Below are positions 13,951 through 22,254 of a DNA stretch of 28,103 nucleotides, in pieces. A program made the translations under genes and the position numbers. Positions within the stretch are counted from its first letter, which is position 1; every line of letters starts with the position of its first letter. The stretch comes from Alkaliphilus hydrothermalis (GTDB lineage: Bacteria; Bacillota; Clostridia; Peptostreptococcales; Natronincolaceae), in NCBI RefSeq assembly GCF_016908555.1, contig NZ_JAFBEE010000029.1:1-28103 (forward strand), in the 5' to 3' direction. The notes beneath the pieces were generated by a model. It had not been told where the DNA came from and made no database searches. It saw only the letters and a list, made by a program, of their open reading frames with translations.

Positions 13951-15303
13951 TCACTCACCCGCTACTGATAACTTTTTAATCTTAAGGGTTGGTGATCCGA
14001 TATAACTTGCACCTGGTAAAGTAAACTTTAAGTCATTTCCTATTTCTTCAATATCCTTTAATAAATCGTAGAAGTTGCCTGCCAAAGTTATTTGATTGAT
14101 AGGAGCTTTAACTTTTCCTTCTTTAACTAAAAACCCCTCTGCTTCTAATGAAAAGTCACCAGATATAGTATTTACACCTGAGTGAAGTCCATTTAGTCCT
14201 GTAATCATGATTCCATCTTTTAGCCCTTCAACTAGCTTTTGATAGCTATCATCTCCTGGAGCAATGTAAAAATTTGAAGGCGCTACTGTAATCGTCCCCT
14301 TGTAGGATGACTTGTAGGCATGCCCAGTAGTGGCTACTCCGTCTTTTTGAGCAGTTTTTAAGTTGTGGAGATAAGTTTTTAAACAACCCTCCTCTACTAA
14401 TACATGCTTCTTGCTGGCAACCCCCTCACTGTCAAAGGACCGACTGGCAACCCCATCCTTCATTAATGGATCATCTATGATGGTCACCTTGTTACTGGCA
14501 ATTACTTCTCCTAGCTTATCCTTTAATTGAGACTTGCCTTTTTGAACATCAGTCGCTGAAAAAATGGTACTATACGCCTCTAATAAGCCCGCTGCTGCTG
14601 TATTTCTTAAAAGGATTGGGTATTCTTTGCTCTTTATTGATTTAGCTCCTAATTTTACTAGTGCCTCATCTACTACCTTCTTTGCTGTTTCTTTAGCGTC
14701 AAATTTTTTAAAGTCCCGTCCTATTACAAGCTCCATATTGCTTTTTACATCTTCCGACTCTTTAACTGCCACCATTACATAGTATAGGGCTGAGTTGCTT
14801 TTCTCCTGTTTAATAAGGCCTTTTGTATTAAATATCCCACCTTCAACAGTGGTTTCCTGATACATGCAGTAGTTGACATTATCCACCCGCTTATCATAGT
14901 CATAACAAGCTTGCTCCACCGTCTTTAGGAAATTAATCTTTTCATCAATAGAAACCTTCTCTAATTCCTCTGAGTAACTATCTATTTTTTCATAAAGGGG
15001 TGATCCCTCGAAAATGATTTCCTCTTCATCATCTTCGATTACTTTAGCATTCCCTATTGCTTGTTTTAAAAGTGTTTCAATTGAAGTCTCGTCTATCTTT
15101 TCTGTATAGGCATACCCCATTTTCCCATCATAAATTCCCCTAAGGGCTAAGCCGCCATCTATGGCGATGTTATAGCTATCGATTTCTTGCTTGAATACTT
15201 TACAGCTAAAATTTCTTCTATTAACATAACTTATTTCCATATCATCAAAACCAAGCTCTTTACCCTTTGCAAAAATGAGTTTTCGTAAATTTTCTAATTC
15301 CAT
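13951..15303 (-). CDS. tldE: TldE/PmbA-family metalloprotease subunit
   Basis: A cytoplasmic protein of 450 residues and partner of the adjacent TldD homologue. TldD and TldE form a heterodimeric zinc protease that degrades unfolded peptides and trims some ribosomal peptide precursors. TldE lacks the catalytic zinc motif, and none is seen here. The family body is recognisable from the N-terminal metal-free domain, the GLNGLHSGVNTISGDFSLEAEGFLV segment near residue 360, and the C-terminal glycine-rich strand. Length is as usual (about 450). ATG at 15303 shares one base with the tldD stop (TAATG), so the pair is translationally coupled. The older name 'modulator of DNA gyrase' reflects an indirect toxin-related phenotype. 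No peptide precursor gene is visible nearby, so a housekeeping proteolytic role is the safer reading. Confidence 0.92.
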   Translation of the reverse strand: MELENLRKLIFAKGKELGFDDMEISYVNRRNFSCKVFKQEIDSYNIAIDGGLALRGIYDGKMGYAYTEKIDETSIETLLKQAIGNAKVIEDDEEEIIFEGSPLYEKIDSYSEELEKVSIDEKINFLKTVEQACYDYDKRVDNVNYCMYQETTVEGGIFNTKGLIKQEKSNSALYYVMVAVKESEDVKSNMELVIGRDFKKFDAKETAKKVVDEALVKLGAKSIKSKEYPILLRNTAAAGLLEAYSTIFSATDVQKGKSQLKDKLGEVIASNKVTIIDDPLMKDGVASRSFDSEGVASKKHVLVEEGCLKTYLHNLKTAQKDGVATTGHAYKSSYKGTITVAPSNFYIAPGDDSYQKLVEGLKDGIMITGLNGLHSGVNTISGDFSLEAEGFLVKEGKVKAPINQITLAGNFYDLLKDIEEIGNDLKFTLPGASYIGSPTLKIKKLSVAGE

Positions 15304-16694
15304 TATTCTGCCCCCTTTCTTCCGCCAACAGTAATTTCTGTTACTCTAATCATAGGCTGACCAACATTAGTAGGTATCGAACCACTGGAGGAACCACACA
15401 TTCCTTGTCCATGGTCTAAATTACTTCCTACCATATCAATTTTGTGAAGAATTTTAGGACCATTACCAATCAAGGTTGCGCCCCTTAAAGGTTTAGTAAT
15501 CTTTCCATTTTCAATTAGATACGCTTCTCGAACTGCAAAGTTAAAATCTCCTGTAACTGGATTAACTGATCCTCCACCTAAATTTTTAGCATAGATTCCC
15601 TTCTCTGTATTAGAAATGATCTCTTCAGGAGTTGAATCTCCAGCCGCAATATAGGTATTGGTCATCCGGGAGGTTGGAGCAAACTTGTAGGATTGTCTTC
15701 TACCAGAACCTGTAGACTCCATTCCCATTCTACGTCCATTCAGTTTATCAATCATATACCCCTTAAGGACACCATTTTCAATTAACACATTTTTTCTTGT
15801 CGCCTCACCCTCATCATCTATATTAGAGGATCCCCAATGATTTGCTATTGTACCATCGTCAATGGCTGTTACAATCTTTGAAGCCACCTGTTCACCAATT
15901 TTATCAGTAAAAACAGAGCTTTTCTTTGCAACAGAGGTTGCTTCTAATCCATGTCCGCAGGCTTCATGGAAGATTACTCCCCCAAAGTTGTTTTCAATCA
16001 CTACTGGGAACTTACCCGATGGACAATCTTCAGCATGTAGCATTGTTACTGCTATTCTAGCTGCTTCTTTTCCATATTCTATAGGCTCAATATCCTTAAA
16101 TATTTCAAATCCTTTATGGGCTCCGTAGATAAATCCCCCTGACTGCATTTGCGTACCCTTCGATGCAATGGCATTAATTGCTAGTCTAGTCCTTACTCTT
16201 TGGTCTTCTACAAACTTCCCCTTTGAGTTTGCAACTAATATTTTTTGGTCCTCATCAATATAGCTTACTGTTACTTGGCTAATTTCATTGTTATAGCCTT
16301 TAGCACCTTCATGGGCCTGCCTCATTACATCAATTTTCTGTCTCGATGAAATGTTATTAGGATTTTTTTTGATTTTATGTTGATTGATAATTTTTTCAGT
16401 CATAAAATTTAGTGTATGATCTCTTGGAGTTTGATTGATTGCTTTTGACGCCTCGATTGCCATTTTTATTAGTTGCTCTTTTGTATGTTGATTTGTATAG
16501 GCATATACACTGTTCAGCCCATCAAAAATCCGTATCCCAACACCAAAATCTCTTCCAGAAATACTTTTCTCAACCTTTCCTCCTTGCAGCATTAGTTGAG
16601 TATTACTCTTGTCTTCCACAAAAACCTCAGCAAAATCTCCTCCAGTGGATAGCGCAGCTAAGATTATTTCTTCAATCAATTTTCTATCTAGCAT
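15303..16694 (-). CDS. tldD: TldD-family zinc metalloprotease subunit
   Basis: Catalytic subunit (463 residues) of the TldD/TldE protease. The zinc motif HExxxH is present as HEACGH at residues 243-248, in the typical GGVIFHEACGHGLEA setting. The following VTGDFNFAVREAYLIENGKI region and the ILHKIDMVGSNL segment are further family hallmarks. The N-terminal half contains the SGRDFGVGIRIFDG strand pattern that builds the tunnel leading to the active site. The start is ATG at 16694 with AAGGAGGGG just upstream. It is the first gene of a two-gene unit with tldE, which ends just before the lysine operon promoter. A minus-strand capA-like gene precedes it by 70 bases of AT-rich sequence. Confidence 0.95.
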   Translation of the reverse strand: MLDRKLIEEIILAALSTGGDFAEVFVEDKSNTQLMLQGGKVEKSISGRDFGVGIRIFDGLNSVYAYTNQHTKEQLIKMAIEASKAINQTPRDHTLNFMTEKIINQHKIKKNPNNISSRQKIDVMRQAHEGAKGYNNEISQVTVSYIDEDQKILVANSKGKFVEDQRVRTRLAINAIASKGTQMQSGGFIYGAHKGFEIFKDIEPIEYGKEAARIAVTMLHAEDCPSGKFPVVIENNFGGVIFHEACGHGLEATSVAKKSSVFTDKIGEQVASKIVTAIDDGTIANHWGSSNIDDEGEATRKNVLIENGVLKGYMIDKLNGRRMGMESTGSGRRQSYKFAPTSRMTNTYIAAGDSTPEEIISNTEKGIYAKNLGGGSVNPVTGDFNFAVREAYLIENGKITKPLRGATLIGNGPKILHKIDMVGSNLDHGQGMCGSSSGSIPTNVGQPMIRVTEITVGGRKGAE

Positions 16695-16764
16695 ATTTCC
16701 CCTCCTTCAATATCTAATCTAGTTATTATTTTTTTTATATGTATAATATGTATAATTTAAATTT

Positions 16765-18069
16765 CTATATTTTATGTATTAACCCTTTAAATTCCTTCTT
16801 CTTTTTTAAATTTTCATCTGATTCAATCGATTTCACCGTATTTTCTTGGGAGTTTAAGATCCTCCAGAGGGTCTTTTCCGATGTAATGCCGTATTGTAGG
16901 GGATCTTTAATCACTTCATAAGTGGGTATAATCTCAAAGACAGCTTTTCCCTCCACAAAATATCGATGAACCCATGTAGGAACATAGCTTATTTCCTGCA
17001 TTTCAATCTTGTCATTTAAGAGGTTTTTTCTCATTTTTATATTAACAATTATTCCATCTTCAGTCTTTCGATTGTTTAAAATCTCATACCTTTGGTTTGA
17101 TAGAAAATTGCCAAGAGAATAGATTACGACTGTCTGCTTATCTTCTGCTTTAGAGTTAATCACTTCCATCGACTGAATTTGATGGGGATGACTACCAAAA
17201 ATAATATCCACTCCATAATCAGATAGAGCTTGAGCAATTTGTCTTTGATAGTTGTTAGGCTTTCCTTTGTATTCATTCCCCCAGTGCATATAGAATACAA
17301 CTAATTCTGCCCCTTCCTTCTTAATTTCCTTTACCCTCTCTTTGATGGCCACTAAATCCTCCTCTAGGAACTCATAGCAAAAGCTGTCAATTAGCCCCTC
17401 TACCTCCTTTGGAATTCTGATGGCATTAATTGTTTTAAATTCTCCCCAACGGGGTGTTTCAAAGGTATAGGCAGATAATCCAACCTTGATCCCCTTAATA
17501 TCTAAAATGCTATAACTCTTCCCCTTTGTATTCTTTCTAGTACCAAAGGTCTTTAGTCCTTCCTTTTGTAAAACATCTAATGTTCTAATTATGCCTTCAT
17601 GTCCTGTGTCATAACTATGGTTATTAGCTGTGGCTAAAGCATCAAATCCTGCCTTTTTCAAAGCATTTGCCAATTCATCTGGGGTATTAAAATAAGGAAA
17701 ACTTGAATAACCCTTGTCGGCACCTCCAAAAGTAGTTTCCAGATTTCCTAGCATTAAATCTGAATTCTTTAGATATTCCTGTACATGTTTGAAGTTATTT
17801 TCAAAGTTATATTTTTGAGTGTCAGATTGAAACTGGGCTCTAATCTGGGGACCGTGGACCATTATATCTCCTACGCCACTGATTACTATTTCAGTGTATT
17901 CTGGTGCTGGTTTCTGGAAGTTTTCCTCCCCCATAGTGACCCTCACCGGAGTTTCCTCTTTTATAAGTACAACCTCCTTCTCTTGTTTGTGGCACCCCTC
18001 CAGTATTAACACCAGTACAATGAGAAGTATGCTGCCTATCTTTCTTTTCATATGTATTCTTGTTCCCAT
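16765..18069 (-). CDS. CapA-family (PGA_cap) probable lipoprotein
   Basis: A metallophosphatase-like CapA-family protein of 434 residues, the group that includes the poly-gamma-glutamate accessory protein CapA/PgsA. The N-terminus is a signal peptide ending LILEGC, with Cys26 as the probable lipidated residue. The glutamate at -2 makes the lipobox imperfect. The family motifs follow in order: GVGDIMVHGPQ (65-75), GNLETTF (108-114), ATANNHSYDTGHEG (146-159), and further on FYMHWGNEY, FGSHPHQIQS and YSLGNFLSNQ. It would therefore sit outside the cell on the membrane. No capB/capC or other capsule genes are adjacent, so poly-glutamate synthesis is not implied. ATG at 18069 has GGAGG closely upstream; the ATG six codons later lacks a site. 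Confidence 0.88.
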   Translation of the reverse strand: MGTRIHMKRKIGSILLIVLVLILEGCHKQEKEVVLIKEETPVRVTMGEENFQKPAPEYTEIVISGVGDIMVHGPQIRAQFQSDTQKYNFENNFKHVQEYLKNSDLMLGNLETTFGGADKGYSSFPYFNTPDELANALKKAGFDALATANNHSYDTGHEGIIRTLDVLQKEGLKTFGTRKNTKGKSYSILDIKGIKVGLSAYTFETPRWGEFKTINAIRIPKEVEGLIDSFCYEFLEEDLVAIKERVKEIKKEGAELVVFYMHWGNEYKGKPNNYQRQIAQALSDYGVDIIFGSHPHQIQSMEVINSKAEDKQTVVIYSLGNFLSNQRYEILNNRKTEDGIIVNIKMRKNLLNDKIEMQEISYVPTWVHRYFVEGKAVFEIIPTYEVIKDPLQYGITSEKTLWRILNSQENTVKSIESDENLKKKKEFKGLIHKI

Positions 18070-18120
18070 TTTTCCCTCCCCCTTACTATATATTTTGGTA
18101 TATATTTCTATTTAATTATA

Positions 18121-18155
18121 CCAAAAAATCCTAAACTATTAATTTAGGATTTTAA
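18121..18155 (-). terminator. Intrinsic terminator of the TerB-like gene
   Basis: AAAATCCTAAA / TTTAGGATTTT pair over 11 bp with a seven-base loop. On the minus strand a T-run (TTTTTT) follows directly. It lies about 60 bases after the stop of the gene to its right and before the capA-like gene. Confidence 0.85.
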
Positions 18156-18213
18156 AATTTGTTCATTCATCTATTCATAAACTCATCATTAGCTCAAAGT
18201 TGATAAACAAATG

Positions 18214-19089
18214 CTATATAATCCGCGCCCTCGTCTTTCTCATATAGCTAAGGGTATCCATTAGTAGCTGACCCACTGCTTGCTGCTGAGGTTCTTCCCT
18301 CAGAGCCTCAATATCCTTTTCAAGATACTTCAAAGCCCTTTGATGAATCAGCTCCATTTCTTCCTTGATTAAGTCCTGTATTTCAAAATGATTTTTCCTT
18401 ATATACCCCCAGAGCCCCTTAACTAGGTGATAGGTGGTGAAGGCAGTTAAAATAGTAACCCCTAAGCCTATTGCTGCTGAATAGCGTTTTGTTCGTTTTC
18501 TCAAGCCTATTTCTTCTAAGCCGGATAAAACCCCCAGCGTACCCATTCCCCAGTAGTAACCGCTAAAATATACTAATGAAAGGGGGATACCTAGTGCCAA
18601 TGCTGTAGCTACAGTTTCTTTTTGAAGTTCATTATTAAGCTTTGCTTTTTCTTCGTCTTTGTAGAAGCTTCTATCTTTTTTGTATTCCTCTTCAAGAAAT
18701 TTTTTTTGGTCCTTTGATATTTCCAATATTCCCTCTATTTCCTCCAAGAATTCCTTTTCTCGATCCGAATCAGTGGAATTTACGCCTTCAATAATCATCA
18801 AATCTTTGGCTAAGGAAAATCTAAGGATGTTTCTCTCCTGCGGATTTACGTCCTCCATCATGGACTTACATAATATTTCACTTTCCTGCTGCCCCTCCAA
18901 CAAAAAAGAAATGACTTCCTTTCGATTTCTGAGGGGTATACGGATATTGGCCATCAATCTATATAATTCCATGATTTTCAGTTTATCTAAGGGTTGCTCC
19001 AGTTTTACCATCATGGTCAATAGTTGACAGTAGGCCACCTTATTTTTCATTGGCATCTTTTGTAATGATCTTACGCTTTCCCTTTCCAT
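18214..19089 (-). CDS. Hypothetical membrane protein with TerB-like N-terminus
   Basis: I do not recognise this 291-residue protein as a named family. Residues about 15-125 are all-helical. The stretch LAKDLMIIEGVNSTDSDREKE (94-114) resembles the acidic turn of TerB-like domains (hydrophobic helix, E/D-G, acidic residues, next helix). Residues 128-158 are highly charged and probably coiled-coil. Two hydrophobic segments follow at about 159-178 and 204-228, then a charged helical tail. No catalytic motif is seen. The frame extends to a TTG at 19104, but the GGAGG lies inside that extension, seven to eight bases before ATG 19089, so the ATG is the likelier start. It is followed by its own terminator and is probably monocistronic. 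TerB similarity is a pattern judgement, not a search result. Confidence 0.7.
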   Translation of the reverse strand: MERESVRSLQKMPMKNKVAYCQLLTMMVKLEQPLDKLKIMELYRLMANIRIPLRNRKEVISFLLEGQQESEILCKSMMEDVNPQERNILRFSLAKDLMIIEGVNSTDSDREKEFLEEIEGILEISKDQKKFLEEEYKKDRSFYKDEEKAKLNNELQKETVATALALGIPLSLVYFSGYYWGMGTLGVLSGLEEIGLRKRTKRYSAAIGLGVTILTAFTTYHLVKGLWGYIRKNHFEIQDLIKEEMELIHQRALKYLEKDIEALREEPQQQAVGQLLMDTLSYMRKTRARII

Positions 19090-19227
19090 TTTGACTCCCT
19101 CCAATACCTTATTTTTTAGTAGGCTTTAGCTTCCTTATGTAGACCTATTCATGTTTAATTAGCTCCTAAGTAAATCTATGTAACATCGCCAGTTATCATT
19201 AGGGTACCCAGTTTAGGGGTAGATTTA

Positions 19228-19872
19228 TTAGTAAATTGTACCCCCTGTTACTTTAATATCCTCCTTTAGCTCTGCCATAGCCCCAATAGCAAGCTCCAGT
19301 CCTTTAGCAATGTCCTCCAACTCCATGGCTGGTACATTTTCTTTATCCTTCACCTGTTCAGTGATAAAAGGAATGTGGACAAAGCCCCCTTGAAGATTGC
19401 GGTTATTTTTATTGATATAATATAATAACCCATACATCAAATGATTACATACATAGGTTCCTGCACTGTTGGATACCATTGCTGGGATATCCTGTCTTTT
19501 CATTGCCTCCACCATAGCTTTAATAGGTAATTTTGCAAAATAAGCATTTTCCCCATCCTCAAAGATTTTTTCATCAATAGGTTGATTATCTTCATTATCA
19601 GGAATACGGGCATCATCTACATTGATCCCTACTCTTTCAACGGTGATTTCTTTTCTTCCTCCAGCTTGTCCCACACATAATACTGCATCTGGTTTTTCTT
19701 TTTCTATTGCTGCATACAATACCTCTAGTGATTTTCCGAATACTACTGGAAGCTGTTGGGTAATCACTTCAAAATCTTTTATTTTCTTCGGTAATAATTT
19801 TAGCACCTCCAAGGATGGATTTATTGCTTCTCCTCCAAAGGGTTCAAATCCTGTCACTAATATTCTCTTCAA
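19228..19872 (-). CDS. pcp: Pyroglutamyl peptidase I
   Basis: A cytoplasmic cysteine peptidase (C15 family) that removes N-terminal pyroglutamate from peptides, useful in a peptide-fermenting organism. In 214 residues the catalytic triad is complete: Glu79 (EITVERVGIN), Cys142 (SAGTYVCNHLMYG) and His166 (GGFVHIPF). These are two residues below the Bacillus numbering. The opening ILVTGFEPFGG is diagnostic. The start is TTG at 19872, supported by an AGAGG site eight bases upstream, because no ATG or GTG is available near the expected N-terminus. It appears monocistronic. Between it and the next gene a long-range 8-bp repeat (TAAATCTA/TAGATTTA, about 19170-19223) could form a loose stem, but no clear terminator is seen. 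Confidence 0.95.
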   Translation of the reverse strand: MKRILVTGFEPFGGEAINPSLEVLKLLPKKIKDFEVITQQLPVVFGKSLEVLYAAIEKEKPDAVLCVGQAGGRKEITVERVGINVDDARIPDNEDNQPIDEKIFEDGENAYFAKLPIKAMVEAMKRQDIPAMVSNSAGTYVCNHLMYGLLYYINKNNRNLQGGFVHIPFITEQVKDKENVPAMELEDIAKGLELAIGAMAELKEDIKVTGGTIY

Positions 19873-20005
19873 TTACAGCACCTCTTCCTATTCTTCTAGA
19901 ACTTTTTATTTTTTTTATACATGTTCTTATTAATAATTGTAATGGTATACTAAAGTTATAACATCTCTTTTCTAAATAAATGATATAATTTGTTTAGAAA
20001 AGAAG

Positions 20006-20302
20006 TTAGAATCAAGACAAAAAAGAAAATACGAACCAGAATTCAAAAATAAAATCCTCCGCCTTCATCTGGAAGAAGGACGAACGCTATTAAGCCTTTC
20101 AGATGAGTATGGTGTACACAAAGCTACTATCTCAAACTGGGTTAAATCCTACCGTGAAGAATGCGAAACCAATCCTACAATTCAAGAGGAACGTGATCAC
20201 TTTAAAAGAAAACCTAAACTTCGTAAACAACTGGAAGAACTTGAAAAGGAGAATAGCTTTCTTAAAAAAGCAGCGGCATTGTTTGCGAAAGAGATAGATT
20301 AA
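20006..20302 (+). pseudogene. IS3-family orfA remnant
   Basis: An almost intact reading frame of about 98 codons. Its product starts LESRQKRKYEPEFKNKIL, contains the helix-turn-helix pattern LLSLSDEYGVHKATISNWVK, and ends in a heptad-like LRKQLEELEKENSFLKKAA segment before the stop at 20300-20302. These are hallmarks of IS3 OrfA. No ATG, GTG or TTG occurs in frame before the conserved region, back to an in-frame stop at 19973, so the start appears lost. Without its orfB partner it would not support transposition. Confidence 0.8.
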
Positions 20303-21180
20303 CGGTTTACCATTTTATCAAAAATAATTATAAAGGTTTTGGAGTCCGATGGCTTTTAAATAAGTTCAATATTGGCCCAAATGCATATTACAACTTTCTG
20401 AAAGATTGAAAGGCTTCTTATCATGCAAAAAGACAAGTAGTACTAGATATAATAAAGCCTATTTATCATTCAAATAAACAGGACTCTCGGACATCGTAAT
20501 ATGAAAGTTTTCCTTTCTAGAAAAGGCTGAAATCACAGTAAATTCACCGTTCACAAGTACATGAACAAAGAGCTAGGCTTAAAATCTATAATAATGAAGA
20601 AAAAGCCAGCATATTTATGAGGAACTAGCCATAAGGTATTTCCTGATCTTCTTAAACGTGAAATTAAAGCCCAGATACCCAAATCAGTTTAGTGTACTGA
20701 CTTTACCTATATGAATCTAAGTAATGGAAACAACCGTTATAATTGCACTATCTTAGACCTGTATGATAGGTCGTCGTCTGAAATAGCAACCCTCAATGGT
20801 AAGGAGATAACATCAGATTTAGCTATTAGAGCATTAGAACTAGCAATAAAAAATCATAAACCAGCTGCCGGTTTAATATTGCATAGAGAGAGATTACGGA
20901 AGTCAATATACCTCTAAAAAATTTACAGAATACTGCCAAAATAAAAAGATTACCCAAAGTATGAGTAAGGCAGGTTATTCTTATGACAATTCTCCAATGG
21001 AGAGGTATTTCAATACATTCAAGAATGAATCAATATATCCTCTTCAATTTTAAGAACGAAGATGTGCTAAATAGATTATGCCTATGCCTAAGTTGGAACA
21101 ATCATGTTAAACCTTCCTTCAATGGAGGAGCAATCTTTTTTGAAGCTAGCCTAGATACAGATCATAAAAACATTAGACTA
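20303..21180 (+). pseudogene. IS3-family orfB (DDE transposase) remnant
   Basis: Reading through stops and frame changes gives a recognisable IS3 OrfB. The HTH_21-like start is HFIKNNYKGFGVRWLLNKF. The first catalytic aspartate is in CTDFTYM (GAC at 20699-20701), the second in TILDLYDRS (GAC at 20756-20758), and the glutamate in SPMERYFNTFKNE (GAG at 21000-21002). The glutamate is in a different frame from the aspartates because of a shift near 20880-20905, where a normal HSDRGSQYTS segment is corrupted. Several in-frame stops (near 20407, 20620 and 20690) confirm decay. Confidence 0.85.
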
Positions 21181-21263
21181 AAGTGTTATAACTTTGCTTG
21201 ACCAGAACAAATTAATGTGTAGTATATTAAATAGAATTATATTTATAATAGCAAAAATAAACA

Positions 21264-21295
21264 CAAAATACACCCTAAAAGAGAGGTGTATTTTG
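21264..21295 (-). terminator. Terminator of the amidase/LspA-like cassette
   Basis: CAAAATACACC / GGTGTATTTTG form an 11-bp stem with a ten-base loop. On the minus strand it is followed by U-rich sequence (TGTTTATTTTT). It lies 11 bases after the stop of the LspA-like gene. Confidence 0.85.
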
Positions 21296-21305
21296 CTTGA
21301 TAAGC

Positions 21306-21695
21306 TTATGTCTTGCTAAACTTTCTTGTAATAACTACTATACCTAATAAAATGTATACATCTGCTAAATTAAAAGCTATCCTACTACCTAAGTTTATCC
21401 AATCTATTACAAAACCTATTAAAAGTAAATCTATTAAATTAGAACTAACGCCGGCAAATATAATAAAAATTCCTATGTTAATAAAGTTATAATTATTCAT
21501 TATTGCAATTAGAATAGTAATACTACTAAACAACATTAAAGCTATACCTAGGCTCATTTTTCCATTTCCGTATATATCTATAGATAATATATTTTTTATA
21601 ATTACTATTTGGTCACAATTTTTTAGTGTCATCTTTATGATTTGATCTAGGCTAATAAGGCCTAAACAAATTAATAAATTTTTATACTTTAGCAT
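21306..21695 (-). CDS. Minimal signal peptidase II-like (LspA) protein
   Basis: A four-helix membrane protein of 129 residues, shorter than normal LspA (about 150-165). It keeps the family's critical positions. Asp17 in SLDQIIK matches the conserved N-terminal aspartate. Asn86 and Asp89 in SSNLIDLL match the GNxxD motif, and Asn109 and Asp112 in FNLADVY match FNxAD. Asp89 and Asp112 would be the aspartyl dyad that cleaves prolipoproteins. The usual periplasmic segment between helices 1 and 2 is much reduced. Its start overlaps the preceding 160-residue membrane protein gene by 14 bases. No protein of the cassette has a proper lipobox, so a normal lipoprotein-processing duty for this copy is doubtful. 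It is probably a specialised paralogue, with the housekeeping lspA elsewhere. Confidence 0.8.
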   Translation of the reverse strand: MLKYKNLLICLGLISLDQIIKMTLKNCDQIVIIKNILSIDIYGNGKMSLGIALMLFSSITILIAIMNNYNFINIGIFIIFAGVSSNLIDLLLIGFVIDWINLGSRIAFNLADVYILLGIVVITRKFSKT

Positions 21696-22164
21696 GCCTT
21701 TTTTTCCCTACAATATAATATATGTCTCCTAAGAAAAAACCTAAAATATGTATTAGAATTGTAATATTTACGGAGTAAAATAAATTATATAACGCTTTAA
21801 ATCCAAATACCTTATGTAGAATTGGTCCTAATCCACCTAAATGTAAAAAAGTATATCCTAAAAAGTCGAAAATAGTCTGTTTGTAAACTTGATTATCTAT
21901 CTTGTTTGCAATTAACACCAATGCTATGAAAGGCATTATCAATATTAACGATGTAATAATGCCGTTAAAATTTGAATTTAATGATTTATTTAATCTAATA
22001 GTTAAGTAGCTTGAAATTATTATAAAGCTAATTGATAATACTGTACAAGCAACCTGCATTAAATAATAATTGTTGTAGGAAAAATAAAAATATCTAATAG
22101 GTAAACTTGTTAGAATCTGCATTAATAATACCGTAATAATAAATTTTAAAGACCTTTTTTCCAT
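21682..22164 (-). CDS. Hypothetical four-TM membrane protein
   Basis: I do not recognise this 160-residue protein. It has four or five strongly hydrophobic segments (about 8-28, 35-58, 70-88, 98-118 and 128-152), little polar sequence between them, and a basic C-terminus (GKKRHAKV). No enzymatic motif is visible. A GGLGPILHKVFG turn lies between the last helices. ATG at 22164 has AAGGAAGG five bases upstream. It overlaps the LspA-like gene by 14 bases, so the two are co-translated and may act together in the membrane. Base composition is clearly more AT-rich than the flanking housekeeping genes, as in the whole cassette. Confidence 0.7.
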   Translation of the reverse strand: MEKRSLKFIITVLLMQILTSLPIRYFYFSYNNYYLMQVACTVLSISFIIISSYLTIRLNKSLNSNFNGIITSLILIMPFIALVLIANKIDNQVYKQTIFDFLGYTFLHLGGLGPILHKVFGFKALYNLFYSVNITILIHILGFFLGDIYYIVGKKRHAKV

Positions 22165-22191
22165 ATAAACCTTCCTTTTCTTTCATTTTTA

Positions 22192-22234
22192 ACCTACTAT
22201 CCCATTAAATACTTAATTTAATAGAATAGTAGGT
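22192..22234. other. Two-tier hairpin between cassette genes
   Basis: ACCTACTAT/ATAGTAGGT (9 bp, outer) encloses ATTAAAT/ATTTAAT (7 bp, inner) around a five-base loop, separated by a 3x3 internal loop. It lies between the stop of the 174-residue gene and the start of the 160-residue gene. Without a clear U-tract it may be a partial attenuator or an mRNA stabiliser. Confidence 0.65.
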
Positions 22235-22254
22235 AAGTAAACTTAATATTTGTC

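Larger units (their letters stand above)
19952..21195 (+). mobile_element. Degenerate IS3-family insertion sequence
   Basis: Perfect 12-bp terminal inverted repeats, AAAGTTATAACA at 19952-19963 and its complement TGTTATAACTTT at 21184-21195, bound a 1244-bp segment of IS3-like size. Inside are remnants of orfA (helix-turn-helix and leucine-zipper-like tail) and of an orfB DDE transposase, broken by stops and frameshifts. I cannot identify a target-site duplication with confidence. The element points toward the amidase cassette and is surely inactive. Confidence 0.85.

Noticed and set aside
13951..16694. TldD/TldE as maturation enzymes for a local peptide antibiotic
   Set aside because: No short precursor-like gene is found next to them, so a general proteolytic role is more likely.
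20711..21201. Plus-strand frames of 68 and 72 codons as independent small genes
   Set aside because: They are fragments of the broken IS3 transposase, containing its DDE-domain motifs.
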